64,000 nucleotides of DNA, from positions 1,116,001 through 1,180,000 of the forward strand of contig JAHLMK010000019.1 of the NCBI GenBank assembly GCA_019915135.1. The letters run 5' to 3'. Made by a program: the position numbers and the translations under genes. Under the pieces are notes generated by a model, which was not told the DNA's origin, searched no databases, and saw only the letters and a program-made list of their open reading frames with translations. Shown here piece after piece: positions 49,042 to 60,254 of this stretch. How positions within the stretch are numbered: position 1 is the first letter of the stretch; every line of letters starts with the position of its first letter. Origin of the DNA: Strobilurus pachycystidiatus (taxonomy: Eukaryota > Basidiomycota > Agaricomycetes > Agaricales > Physalacriaceae).

Positions 49042-50558
49042 GTTGCAACTTTGCACAAAAGTCTCTCAACTTTTTGGGACTTGATTTATTGTTTATATCT
49101 TTGGTCTTCGCTTTCGTCTGCTCTCAACTATTTCATTCGTTGTCGTTATTTGATTTATATCTTGGAGCACTATTATTTAAGCATCTCATCCGTACATTTA
49201 GTCTGCTAGTTATAGTCTTGCTGTAATTTAGAAATTTCTGGCTCACTCTCGAGGTGGCCAGCGGTTCGTTTGTCGAAGCACCGATCTTGAAAGTGAATGT
49301 AGCATTGTAGCGCGTAGTTTGACAGCTGTCCCAGCATCAGGTCCTTCGAAGTTCGAAGTTCGAATTGATGTATGATCCCCGGCGCCACGTACACTCTGTT
49401 CAGCGCGTTCAATGCGAGGAAGAAGTGTGTTCCGGTAATCCAGGGTTCAAAGCATCCGATCCGCGTTGATTGGCGATTCGGCTGTCTAAGCGTACATAGT
49501 TTATATAGTGCCTAGTGAAGTCCTGAGCACCAGGTGAGACTGAGAAGTGGCTATTGGCAGTGGCGATCACTTCGCTTCATATAGCTTGGGAACACCGAGA
49601 GTGGCACTGGCAGCGAATATATCTCCGAGGAGAATACTCTCCAGGTCGGCGTCGGGCAGGCCTCGAGGTGCGCTTGACGGTGTCAAACGACCATATTATC
49701 GTGAGTTCTGCCATGCTGTATTACTTTTACACGAGGCGATAAAGGCTCGAACCGATTTCAAGTGTGATGGAAACATCGCTTGTTTGATGCATCCGATCCC
49801 AGGAGCTGCCACTTTCAGTCTGCTGTATGCATATTGAACGGGACGATTGTCAGAATTGTATGGAGAGCTCCAGACCAGAAGGCTTGGCAGCGAATCCTCC
49901 TCATTTAGGCTATACAGTAATCGCAAAAGGCTAGCGCTCATCCAAAGACTGGACACGCGAAAAAGATGAGCAGAAGGATCGCATTGACAAGTGTTGATAG
50001 GGTCCGCGACACGGAGACTGCACAGTGTATACAGTGCTCGTCCCTGAATACCTACAGTGGGCATCGAACGCCACATCAAGTCCGTTATATAGCAGAGATG
50101 GGGAGCCGCCGATAGTGCACTGGCAGGCGACTAGGTTTTCCGTGAGTTCATCAAGTCGAATTTGATGCGGGTACAGTTGCCTCGCGTAATCCTTGTCAGG
50201 CGCCCACGGAAAATAAACACACGAGAGCAAGAGGTGAAGGATCGGAGCCCAGTGAGCCCACGCAGGAGGCAGAGCTAAGGTCTTGCTGGACAGTGGAGAC
50301 TCCGAGTCAATGCACGTCGACATCCCAGACGGAGAGATTGAGGTTACAGAGAGAGTACAGGACGCTCTCCCACGATCATACTATTTCACGTGTCCTGAGG
50401 CTGTGGCGTCCGAAATGCAGAGGCAGGGACTTGATGGCAGAGGATCAATTCGGAGCTGCGGCGAGAATGGAGAGGCAGGGCTATACTCATTCTTGAGGCG
50501 GGTGTGGCCACAGTATGCGGGTCGCCGCCGCCATGCATACAGTGACGCAAATTCGGGC
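49042..50558. other. Long intergenic region
   Basis: About 1.5 kb with no recognised gene. Short ORFs are present on both strands without domain or intron support. Confidence 0.35.
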
Positions 50559-50871
50559 AGGTGACAGGCCCTTGCATTCTATAGGTATAGCATATCAATA
50601 CTCACTTGATGTGCAGGTTGTACCGAATTATGATAGTTCTAAGTTCATCGTTATTCAGGCAGACAGAAAACCGTAAACGGAAGTGAGTTCATTGAATTCT
50701 TGGTCCTAGAACTAAGAATCCAGAAATGAGTCATTGAGATGTGTGGCGGTTGAAAAAGGCTTTCAGAGGAAAAAGCATTACGGTGTAATCACTCATTGGA
50801 CACATTGGGAATTGAACCCAACACCTCCCGCATGCTAAGCGGGCGTGATAAACCAACTACACCATGTGCCC
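50559..50871 (-). repeat. Inverted duplication, copy A (tRNA-Ala plus 3' flank)
   Basis: Read on the minus strand, this stretch begins exactly at the tRNA 5' end and continues about 240 bp. It aligns with 54752-55435 once the MITE at 54890-55218 is removed. Flank identity looks roughly 80%, with small indels, while the tRNA is identical. Confidence 0.75.
50797..50871 (-). tRNA. tRNA-Ala (AGC)
   Basis: Folds as a 75-nt intronless tRNA: acceptor stem GGGCACA/TGTGTCC with the G3:U70 wobble pair that is the main alanine identity element, anticodon loop TTAGCAT (anticodon AGC), T-arm TTGGG-TTCAATT-CCCAA and discriminator A. Downstream on the minus strand a run of five T can serve as the Pol III terminator. 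Sequence is identical to the tRNA at 54752. Confidence 0.92.
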
Positions 50872-53061
50872 GTGCAAGTGCTCCTCATCGCGGCAATCCG
50901 ATGGGCAAGCCACATACCCGTATCTCCACAGAGATCTTCCACCAGAATACAAGTGGCCAGATGCGAGTCGGATCAACGCCCCAAAATCCACGGACAGATA
51001 TCACGGCGAGTTCATAGTCCACCGGTTATGGCCGTGGGCACAAAACCTCTAACGAGTTGGATCTTCACCTCGGGGTTGATTGTTGATACGAGGCGATTTT
51101 TTTTTGGGATTGGGGATGGATGGCCGGGGCGTGACATGACACTAGTGAAAAAATTTACAAACCTTACACTGACACTGCCGACTCGGCTGGGAATGGAATA
51201 AATCATAAACATGACGATGTCGGGTCGGGACATGCTGCGCGCGTGGTATGATGCGTCATTGGTGGCGGTGGACGGGATTTCAATGTTCCCTGTGCGCTCC
51301 GAGCTCGGATCATGGAGCATCGCCACAGGAGTCTGCGCCACGTCCGGTGGTCGTCCCGACATCCGTCAAACACTACAGTATGTAGCCCTCATCCATTGCG
51401 CCCGTCGATCAGCAGACTAGTCGCCATCATGATCCAAGGCACTAGTGTAGATGTAGATGGAGAATCAGTCAGTCATCGCTCGGGCAACGAGCATGCAAGC
51501 AAACGCTCACTCGTCTGAAGTTTGAACAGCCTCCAGCGTCCCCGGATCCGAACACGCGTATTACCTCCCAACTAAGCCCACCGCCAAGCCCACACTACCA
51601 GTAGGCGGAAGCAGGTGCTTTTAATATCGGCGACGGATTTAAGCAAAGACGAAGAGAAAGTCTAAATGCAGTCCAGGAACAGGGAGGCAGCGTCAATATC
51701 CTGATACGTCGGCGCCAGCCCCCAGCGGTATGATTGTGATGGTGATCGTTTCTATGATTGGGGTAATGATGCCCGGAAGGAATGTCGTCGCGCGTTCATC
51801 GACATCTGCGACTAACCGCTTGGAGCCCATGTAGAAGTGGCGGGAGGAGTCCAGGCCGTGGGTCGGAAGAGCTAATGCCTGTTAACTTACTGGGCTGGCA
51901 ACGCCGGTGGGCGGCGGCAACGCAGAGGAAGAAGCAGGCAATTGAAACTTGGCAGCGCCAGGACGTCAACGCTGGTAGTGCTCACATGTGCGTAAGACGA
52001 GGAGCAAGAAGACGTGCCAAGGGACAGAAGGAGTCTTGCAAGACCAGGTAAGAAGCCGAAGACGCCAAGGACTAACTAACGTTGTTTAGCGTTAAGGTTC
52101 GAGTTATATGAGACGATGGCTTGGGGGGGAGAGAAGACATGCCAAGGGCGAGCTATAGTTGGATTAGAGTGTGAGTCCATTGTGAGCACGAGGTTCAGTC
52201 ACCTTTCTGAAGACTACCTACCATGCTGGGACGTCGGGGCGAACCGCCTGTGGTCGATTAGGTGGACAATAAGGCTTCCCAAGCGAACCGGCTCCAAAAG
52301 GGCAATAAACAACAATCGGCGAGAGATTAAGGGTCGTCAAAGCGGGAAGAGCCTGTTTGGGCCAACAATAAGCTAGTGCCGCCTACAATTGGAGGCGGTG
52401 GCTCTGAGCCCGACAATGAAACCTTCGGCAGTAGTACTTACTTCGGGCATGACCGCATGAAGGGACGCCAGGGCAGTTGTACAGACGAGGCCAAGAACGG
52501 GATGAGCGCTCGAGCTAGCGAACAGTGTCGGGCGAGCGTCGATCATGAAGGTGAGAATGATCCGGCGGTCGAGGCCTGTCATTAGAGCAAGCTTCAGGAC
52601 AAGAATACGCCGTGACGAGATGGGCCAAAAGCGGGCGTCAAGGAATGGTGGGTGTCATGTCAGGCCCGGTGTGATTCGGATAAGCAAGTTGAAGCAAATG
52701 AATGGAGAAAGTGAAGGGGTGCGATAAGACGGTCAGCAGACAATGGCCACTGTTCTGATCCCTGGAGCTGAGAGAACAATGCAAGCAATAATGAGCTGTG
52801 GACTGGGGCAGACAAGGCAAGCACGGCGCCGCGAGACAATGCAAGATGTCGCGGCCGAATGGGGCAGTGGACGCACGTTGAGTCCGGAGTGCGCGACTTT
52901 TGCGCGGAGTCCGAAAAAAAGCGATCAGCACTGTGATGTGACATCGACAGAGCCACCACCCAGCCTCTCTTAAGAACCACCACCATGGATGCCCAATAAC
53001 CCAACCAGCCCGTCGTCGTCCCCGTCGTCGTCGCCGCCGCCGCAGCCAACGTTGCCCAGCC
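50872..53061. other. Long intergenic region
   Basis: About 2.2 kb without a recognised gene. A run of nine T is near 51097. Short ORFs lack family resemblance. The last ~100 bp form the 5' flank of the small gene at 53062. Confidence 0.35.
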
Positions 53062-53580
53062 ATGTTCGTCGCTCCCCGCCCCATTCTAAAACGGGCGCCG
53101 TCGCAGCAGTCCGCCCACGCCTCTGTCCATTTCCCCTCGTCGCCCCTTCTCACCCGCACCTTCGACGCCCCCAGCTATGACCGCACGCCCATCGTCGTGT
53201 CGCCCAATTCCTGCGCTCTGCCCGAGCGCGGCGGCCGCTGCTACATGCTGAGCGACACAAAGTACCCGCCGCGCGACTGCCCGGACCTTATCCCAGACGA
53301 GAGCGACGAGAGCGACGACTCATCCCATGCCGTCTCCTCGCTGCTCTTCAACAACGCGCACGCTCTCCTCTCACCTTATCCCGACTATGCTTTCTCGCAG
53401 CCGCCAGAAACGCATGCGCCGATGCAGAAAAAGCAGAAAGTCCCCGTCCCGTGCGACGACCTCCCCTTCCCGCCCTCGTCGTCGCCCACCAAGAAGAAGA
53501 AGCGTCTCGCCATGTGCAAAGCGCTCTCTATGCGCGAGCGTGAGCGCGAGGTCTCCGGCGGCTGCCTGGACGGATTCTAG
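53062..53580 (+). CDS. Conserved hypothetical protein, 172 aa
   Basis: Single-exon ORF starting MFVAPRPILKRAPSQQ, followed by VHFPSSPLLTRTFDAPS and YDRTPIVVSPNSCALPERGG. This opening resembles an uncharacterised small protein family that I recall from other Agaricomycetes, which raises confidence that it is real. The middle is acidic (DLIPDESDESDDSS) and the C-terminal part is basic (PTKKKKRLAMCKALSMRERERE), possibly a nuclear signal. No catalytic motif or membrane helix is present. Upstream ORFs in other frames are GC-rich shadows. Confidence 0.7.
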   Translation: MFVAPRPILKRAPSQQSAHASVHFPSSPLLTRTFDAPSYDRTPIVVSPNSCALPERGGRCYMLSDTKYPPRDCPDLIPDESDESDDSSHAVSSLLFNNAHALLSPYPDYAFSQPPETHAPMQKKQKVPVPCDDLPFPPSSSPTKKKKRLAMCKALSMREREREVSGGCLDGF

Positions 53581-54751
53581 CTTTTGCCTTTTTTCATTTC
53601 GGATTCGGCCACTTATTCTTATTCCTCCATTCATATCCATATCACACATCACGCACCCACGCATCCGTCTGTACATATGCTATGCTACGATACCAGCCTC
53701 AGTGTACATCCCATAGACAGCCCGCCCAATTACGACCAACCACAATTGTACACCACCTTGCACTGCTTTTTCGTCCCTCGCGCCCGACACACGCTTCCGT
53801 TCCGATACGACACCCGATCCCGATCTCGGACTGTGGGACACGGTCGACTGGTCTCTGCAATTCAAACCGTACGACCTGGCCTTGTGTCTCTGCTCAGCTG
53901 TTCTCCCGAGTCTGGCCCTCTGTGTACGTGCCTCCCCAATCAGAGGATAATCAGAACCCATCTCGGTCTCATGCTCAGGCTCAGTCTCCTCTGATTTTGA
54001 TAGATCCGGCGCAGCGTGCACGACCTCCAGGCTATCCGAGGCTCTCTCCCAAGACTCAATAATGGTTGCAATCAACTGTCTATTCCTTCTCGTCATTGAG
54101 TAACTTGGCTCTCAGGGTTTCAGAAGAAGTTTACTGTCGCCTTGAACACCGGAGCGGAATGCCCTCGGATCCTCGCGCCTGTCCTCCGATGTGACTTGTG
54201 AAACTCGTGTTCTGGGAATCGACCTCGTTGTAATCACCCTTTCGAAGTTCGCGGAGGTACGTACCTGTTCAGTGTTGACGACTTGTTGCCCTCCTTCCTG
54301 CCGGTCTTTCTTTATCTCCTTTGTCTTGCTCATCATGACAGTGGCGCCTGACTGTGACTTTTCCCCTCAATCCTTTCTCCGGCGCAAATTGCAATCAAAT
54401 CAACCACTCAGCTTCGTTCCACACGCCAAGTTGCGTGATCCTGAGGGCCACAAAACCGGTTGTAACTTCTGCGGTGGCCCACAGACCGTACCTCGGGGTC
54501 CGAACAGAGGCTGCGCGCTGACTGCTTGAATCGTTGTCATGAAGGCGTTGGGGATGGGGATGGGGTTGTGGGGGTTGACGTACCGGACGCTTTCATTTGG
54601 AAGAAGGGGTATTGGTGCCGAGATTATGATTGTGCTCCGAACTTCACGAAGGTGATTGCAGGGTGCGCCGGTCAGCTGGTGTGGGAGGTGCGCATTTGTG
54701 AGAGATAAGCTGCGCCATTGGCTGTAGCTACCACCTTAGAGAGACCAACAA
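53581..54751. other. Intergenic region
   Basis: About 1.2 kb. ORFs on both strands (minus 53680-54096; plus 54191-54529, Cys-containing) overlap and have no recognisable domain. No gene is claimed. Confidence 0.35.
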
Positions 54752-54826
54752 GGGCACATGGTGTAGTTGGTTTATCACGCCCGCTTAGCATGCGGGAGGT
54801 GTTGGGTTCAATTCCCAATGTGTCCA
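54752..54826 (+). tRNA. tRNA-Ala (AGC)
   Basis: Same 75-nt sequence as the copy at 50797-50871, in the opposite orientation, with G3:U70, AGC anticodon and intact arms. A T-run at about 54848-54854 downstream is a plausible Pol III terminator. Confidence 0.92.
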
Positions 54827-54879
54827 ATGAGTGATTACACCGTAATGTTTTTTTCCTCTGAAAGCCTTTTTCGCCACAC

Positions 54880-54889
54880 ATGTGACATT
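54880..54889. repeat. Left target-site duplication of MITE
   Basis: ATGTGACATT, repeated at 55219-55228. The following A could belong to either the duplication or the terminal repeat. Confidence 0.8.
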
Positions 54890-55218
54890 AGGGTGGCGCA
54901 GTAAACCTACCCGGTAGGTTTGAAACCGTTACTAACCTACCCTCATTTTTGCCTAGGTTTCGATACCGTTACTAACGGTTTCGATACAGGCACGTGACGC
55001 GCATACGTGATGGGCGCGCCGCCCTCCCGCCCTATTCCCGCCCTTTTGTTGCTGGTCTCAGGCTTGCCCAGCAGCGCCGCGGCCGTCACGTGTAAACATC
55101 ACGTGCCGGTATTGAAACATCCAAACCTACTCGTCGACCTTCCGAAACCGTATTGATACCGTTAAAAACCGCAGTAAACCCGAGGTGTATCGAAACCTAG
55201 GGTTTACTGCGCCACCCT
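54890..55218. mobile_element. MITE with 18-bp terminal inverted repeats
   Basis: Ends AGGGTGGCGCAGTAAACC and its exact complement, flanked by 10-bp (or 11-bp) direct duplications. Internal copies of a CGATACCGTTACTAAC-like motif repeat near both ends, and GCAGTAAACCC recurs at 55171-55181 facing its complement at 55200-55210, making a subterminal hairpin. There is no ORF. TSD length suggests a Mutator-related MITE, although its ends do not match the element at 30945-33492. Confidence 0.8.
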
Positions 55219-55228
55219 ATGTGACATT
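55219..55228. repeat. Right target-site duplication of MITE
   Basis: ATGTGACATT, direct copy of 54880-54889. Confidence 0.8.
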
Positions 55229-55435
55229 ACCTCGCTCGATTCTCGATTCTCAATGACACTCATTTCGATTCTAGAACTGAGTCTTAAGAACCTAAATTCT
55301 AAAATCACATCTGTTTCCTGATTCCTGTCAGCCTGAATAACAATGAACTATCATAATTTGGTACAACGTACTAGTAACTGCACATCAAGTGAGTATTGAT
55401 ATGCTATACCTATACAATGCAAGGGCCTGTCACCT

Positions 55436-57609
55436 AGGTGTCCATTTTTTGCGCCACGCATGGCGCAGAGGTCCGACAGAGTCGGATTGTGGCACTGTGG
55501 CAGTGCCGCAGTGGGTGCTGCCGTTCACTGTTCAGTCAGTGTGCAGTGTGGACATGCATTGCAATCTCAAACTCGCGGCCGGTCCCGGCCACTGACCCAC
55601 CGTTTGCCAGCATTCAGGCCTACACACTCAGTACTGAGGCCTGAGGACTCAGTTCCAAGTTACTACTCAATTATAATTTCTCACCCTCTCTTACGACTCA
55701 CAATTCATTATCGTCCTTCGGAATGAGCACCAACTAAATGAGGACCGGCGACTGCTTGATGCATGATGGATCATCAGCACAAGGGCCAAGGCATCGTCGA
55801 ACGAGGGTTTGAACCCTTTAACGTCAACAATCAGGACATGCAGGGAATGTCGATCCGGACAACGTTATAATATAAACGCGAATGTGTTTGTGTGTACACA
55901 TTCCTACTACAAGACTTACTTATCACACTTGGTTTGAGTACTTGGAGATAGACTCAAGGTTGTCGCGGCCCACCCCACTATTCTTCTTCGCCATTTGCCA
56001 ACGCAAGGCGGGGGCGCGCAGCGAGCAAGCTCATCTTGCCCCCGATCTCTGCTATTCCTTTGCTTCTTGATGTCCTCCACGAGTTTCTCGATGTCCGAAT
56101 GCCCCTGCCTGTACTTCGTGACGGCACCAGATGTAACGCACGTGTGATTGGCAAGGTAAGGAAGTGTACGGAGGAAGAGTTGGGGATAGACCCCTCGCTC
56201 CAGCCCAAAGCCTTGTGCGAAACACGCGTCGTGAACGGAGTGGGGTGCAAGTTTATGGGACGGAGTCTGCCTGACGATGGTGCCCGTACGAGGCCAGAAC
56301 GTGAGACTAGAAGGCCTGCGCGATATCGTCAATCCCTACATTGAAATTACGAGTCCGAGCATCTAGTTATCCGATCATGGCGGCAGGCTAGAATGGCAGT
56401 GATCAAAGCGTCTGTCGGTCAGAATCTGAATCATTCAAGACCTTCGCTGCCTCTTGAGAGCAAGAAAACCGTTGTCGGAGAGTTGAATCGGGCTTGAAGG
56501 GACTGTGACGCCTGGTCCAGATGCTGGAATGATTCGAAAGTATCGCGGCGGGGAGGTAATTCTGATATCGCCAATATTGGGGTCATAACAGTGTTACAGT
56601 GGTCTGGAACGAAATTCCCGTTGTTTAATGATGAGATAATCACCTCTGAGAAGCGTACTGACCACCGAAGGCGTCAACCATGTCGGATGTATCAGCGAAT
56701 CCGCCGAAGCGTCACTGCTAGCGGATGTCGATGATAGGGAGCCATTGAGCGACAGGAAAAAGAAGCCTGACCGAGCTCAACAGGTACCTTTTGGCGAGGG
56801 CCATCTGTCAAGCCGTCGACTTCCTTTCCCAATGATATGGGCGACTGGGAAAAGTCTATAAGAGGCAAATCGAGAGGGTCGGAAAGGTCCCCGTGAGAGT
56901 TGCCGCCGACTTTTCCGCGCATCGTTAAAGGTGCCTGTCGGTAGTCGCGATGCATAGACTGCCTGGACAGCCTAGTGTGAGAAGGAAAGATATGTTTTCA
57001 AACGTACGCACATGGTTCCCAGCTTATGTGGGGTCCTTTCCGCTGCCGCGCACGAGAGGTCAGTGTCACCAGGTGGTCGTTGCTGTCGTGGTTTTCGCGA
57101 CTTCGCCGTCGTTTGAGGGAAAAACTAAAGGGCCATTCCATTCCAAGAACCACCGGCTGTAAAGTTTGTGGAGTCAGTGTCGACCTCAGGATGCGCGTCG
57201 CCCCAGTTAGCGGTCTCCCAGTCGACACCCGCGTTGTACGCCGTGTGCAAGGCGATACTGGGGTCGAAGGCATCTGGAAGTCAAGGCAGCGGCATGAAAA
57301 GATGAAGAAAGTTATCGGCTTTGGTACAGGTCAGCGTCATCGACAGTGCAGTGATGGTCAATGGCCAAGAGGCAGACACCGATTACCGATAACTCCGAGT
57401 CTGGTTGATTGCCTTCTTGAGAATTCAGGCGGGACCTCTCACACTGTTCTTCGTACTAGTATTCGGCCAGGCGTTACTAGAACTCCATTCTGCGACCCAT
57501 GGACCTTCTCACTAATATCCATTAATCCCAGAGGTACTTTCATTCTCAGTGGCAAGTGCTATCGTACTAGTAATTCTATCATCATCCATGTTACTACTTA
57601 TTGAGCTCC
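55436..57609. other. Long intergenic region
   Basis: About 2.2 kb. A dyad TGCGCCA-CGCA-TGGCGCA lies at 55450-55467. ORFs around 55916-56345 (both strands) have no recognisable domain. No gene is claimed. Confidence 0.35.
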
Positions 57610-58726
57610 TTAAGGATTCACAAGAGCCATCCCTCCATCCACCGACACAATGGAACCAGTCGTGTAATTGGAAGCAGCGAGGTACACCGCAGTCATTGCT
57701 AACTCGGCAGCACTTCGAAGGAATCGGTCAGCATCGAACTCTCAAAAATGTCAAGGAGTGCTCACGTTCCCACTCTTCCTGCAGGCGAAGGCGCAATGAG
57801 ACCTGGGAAAGGCGTTACCAAAGGCCCCTCTATCTTCACCGCTTCGGAGGGAAAGGCGCCGGGCCGAATGGCGTTGACACGAATAGGGATCTTCCTGTGC
57901 GCAAAGTCGGTCGCCAAACTCAAGGTAAGCTTTTCCAACGCTGCTTTTGAGATACCATACGAGAGCTAGAGAATGATTAATGGCTTCCAGCAACATGATA
58001 CAAAAGAGTCTTACACTGGTAATAGCTAGCCACATGTTGAAGTCGGCAGCAGCAGACGAGATGTTGATGACAGACGAGGTAGCGTTGCGCGACTCTGCGC
58101 CCTTGACCAGGAGGCTGATGAATGCCCTTGTCATGAAGAAGGCGGACGATATGTTGAGGTTGAAGACATCTCCCCAGATTTCGGGCGTCTCGTGGTCAAG
58201 GATATCACCCTTTTCCATGAAGTTCTTCAACTTTTTCTGGGAGAATTCTTCTGGGGAGCCTCCGCCAGCACTGTACGTCTTCAATGAGTAACAGATAGCT
58301 TCTGAGGAAATGGATGTGATTTACTTATTCACGAGGATGTCAAGCTTGCCGTCGGTAGTTTGTATATGTTGAACGGCCGCTTCTATGCTAACGCCGTTCG
58401 TGACGTCGAGAGTGAGGCTGAAAAAAGGCTGAGTATATGATGACTATGCGTGAAGGAAGGACAAGAATGCTCACGGAACCAACTGTCCCTCGGTAAACGA
58501 ATCAGCGGCTGTTCGTAACGTAGCCTCGCGCCTGCCGGTGATGTAGACCTTGGCACCATTCGAGGCAAGCCCTTTCGCAATCATGAAACCGCTAGAAAGA
58601 AGAGGCATGAGTGAGACACTATAGACACAAAGTTACGTATGTCGCTTACAGTCCTGTCCCGCCGCCACTGACAAGGGCGACTTGTCCGTCCAAAGACATC
58701 GCATCTGCCATGTTGAGGTTTGCCAT
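57610..58726 (-). CDS. Short-chain dehydrogenase/reductase (SDR)
   Basis: NAD(P)-dependent oxidoreductase of the classical SDR type; substrate unknown. Start MANLNMADAMSLDGQVALVSGG at 58726; the cofactor loop GGGTG continues across an intron into GFMIAKGLASNGAKVYITGRR. The NNAG motif is restored by an intron ending at GTACAG near 58274. Catalytic Ser lies in INISSAAADF, and Tyr/Lys in SYGISKAAL (about 57950). The C-terminus YLAASNYTTGSIVSVDGGMALVNP is typical of SDRs. The Gly-rich motif, the Asn and the Ser-Tyr-Lys residues are all kept, so it should be active. Introns are short. A minus-strand TATATAAA (58803-58810) lies about 80 bp upstream. Confidence 0.9.
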
Positions 58727-59598
58727 CACTAAAATTTCGAGAGGTTGGTTGAGAGTTCTCGAAGTTGAGGTGTGTTATGTGTTGGATGAAAAACCTTTAC
58801 TGTTTATATAGTCTTGCGAGCAGCAATTCCGTCACGCAGAGCCGCGTCGCGTGTTGCTTGGTGAGCTTGAGCATTATCAAGGCCGCTTGCGCCCGGTAGA
58901 GAATGGTCAGATTCCTTGGTAACGCAGTGGTCGGGAAGCATCGCTATCCCGCCGCGCTCCCGATGTCACTGCCCGGGCTTCGAAATAGCTCAAAGCTGTC
59001 GAGATGGTCACTCTGTGCAAGTTGAGAAGTGTGTTTGAGCCATGAAGAAGCCATGGAGCCATGACTTTGTTGCTCGGTGGTCGAATGCCTAGCAAATATC
59101 AGGGTAAACAAACCTTTTACGCTGAAAATATCCGCCTCGTAGCCGTTGTCGTCATGAAATTCACCCCGGGGTCGTCGACGAATGGTCGTAGCCGCTTCTC
59201 GCCATGGTTGACAGCAGGAGAAGGCTTATTTGGAGGAAGTAAGCTGTAACAGTACTAGTGTAGCGCGACCGACTTCTGAGGAGCGGGAGAACGTGTAGAT
59301 GGTTCGGGGACGTGTAAATGGTTCGGAAACGTCAATTGTAGCATGTTGAACGCAAAGTCATAGCACAAAGATGGCATATGCGCAAAATCGTATACTGTAG
59401 GTGCAAGCAAGGTGCAAGGTCCGTTCATGGTTCAGACGAAGAATGCAATTGCCGGCGGCAGGTAGCTCGCGGTGATAACGGACATATGTGACTTGTACCT
59501 CTTTCCCTTCTTCGTGCAAGGCAGGAGCAAGGCCGGGTTCCCCTAGTCTTCGCTTTTGACGAACGGTTTGTCATTTGAGTTGACCGTTATCGCAGACA
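58727..59598. other. Intergenic region upstream of SDR gene
   Basis: Holds the SDR promoter at its left end. The remainder, including ORF 59061-59249, shows no recognised gene. GTGTA-ATGGTTCGG occurs twice near 59295-59325 as a short direct repeat. Confidence 0.35.
58803..58810 (-). promoter_or_regulatory. TATA box of the SDR gene
   Basis: TATATAAA on the minus strand, 77-84 bp upstream of the ATG at 58726. Confidence 0.55.
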
Positions 59599-60033
59599 TT
59601 GGCGCCCATGGAGACTTGTAACGTCGTCCCTGACGCAGACCTGGACCTAGTCCGCAGCCCTCATTCTAGAGTAATTTCTGTACAAAGCGCTTATCAAGGG
59701 CCTACTGCCGTGCGAGTCCTGCGTGGTAAGGCGCTCGTTCCATACATACATTGCTGTACTGACAGACATCGCGCTCTGACCAAAGCAGGACCAAAGGGTA
59801 AGGCACCCTTAGAATTGATCGATGACACGTTTGCGCGCTATATTTCATTGGAAACGGCCACTTTCATGACTCTGGGCGCTCATCTGCACCGATTTGACGA
59901 CGACTTCAATTGTCCATTACCAGTGAAGGCTGGAACTTTATGGAAGACTTCAAATATGAGTGTCGTTAAAATGACTCGGACTAATCCTTGCCTTGTTCTC
60001 CCAGACAGAGTCCCAGTTGAAGATGACTTGTAG
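59599..60033 (+). CDS. Possible small hypothetical protein
   Basis: Not recognised. The ORF starts MAPMETCNVVPDADLD; a likely intron (GTAAGG donor near 59727, GCAG acceptor near 59789) joins RVLRG to PKGKAPLELIDDTFARYISLETATF in frame. The ORF is also open without splicing. The predicted product is about 124 residues with no signal peptide or helix. Support is limited to the in-frame splice and mixed hydrophobic/charged composition; it could be a fragment of a larger broken gene. Confidence 0.35.
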   Translation: MAPMETCNVVPDADLDLVRSPHSRVISVQSAYQGPTAVRVLRGKALVPYIHCCTDRHRALTKAGPKGKAPLELIDDTFARYISLETATFMTLGAHLHRFDDDFNCPLPVKAGTLWKTSNMSVVKMTRTNPCLVLPDRVPVEDDL

Positions 60034-60254
60034 GATTTCTTTCAGTCGACAAACTGCAAGTCTCAGGGGTGGAGCCTCCCATCAGTCCCAATCTCTGCAG
60101 TGACCCGACCATATGAGTTACGAACAAACCCCGAACTGGATTGGAGAGGTCAGGCTGTTTGATGATCAAGTTGTACACCGGAACGGCATTGGCCTCGTGT
60201 ATCCATCGCACTAGCGCTCTTAAAACACGGCTTCCTTCTGTTCACCTATCAAGC

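Larger units (their letters stand above)
54752..55435 (+). repeat. Inverted duplication, copy B (tRNA-Ala plus 3' flank, MITE-interrupted)
   Basis: Begins at the tRNA 5' base and ends at GGGCCTGTCACCT, the same far end as copy A. The 329-bp MITE at 54890-55218 is absent from copy A, which therefore represents the empty site. Confidence 0.75.

Noticed and set aside
48027..49058. 343-codon minus-strand ORF opposite the coiled-coil gene
   Set aside because: Ser-rich antisense shadow of the Glu/Arg/Asp-rich coiled coil; no domain.
55795..55825. T-arm-like GGGTTTGAACCC suggesting another tRNA
   Set aside because: No matching acceptor stem, D-arm or anticodon arm could be folded around it on either strand.
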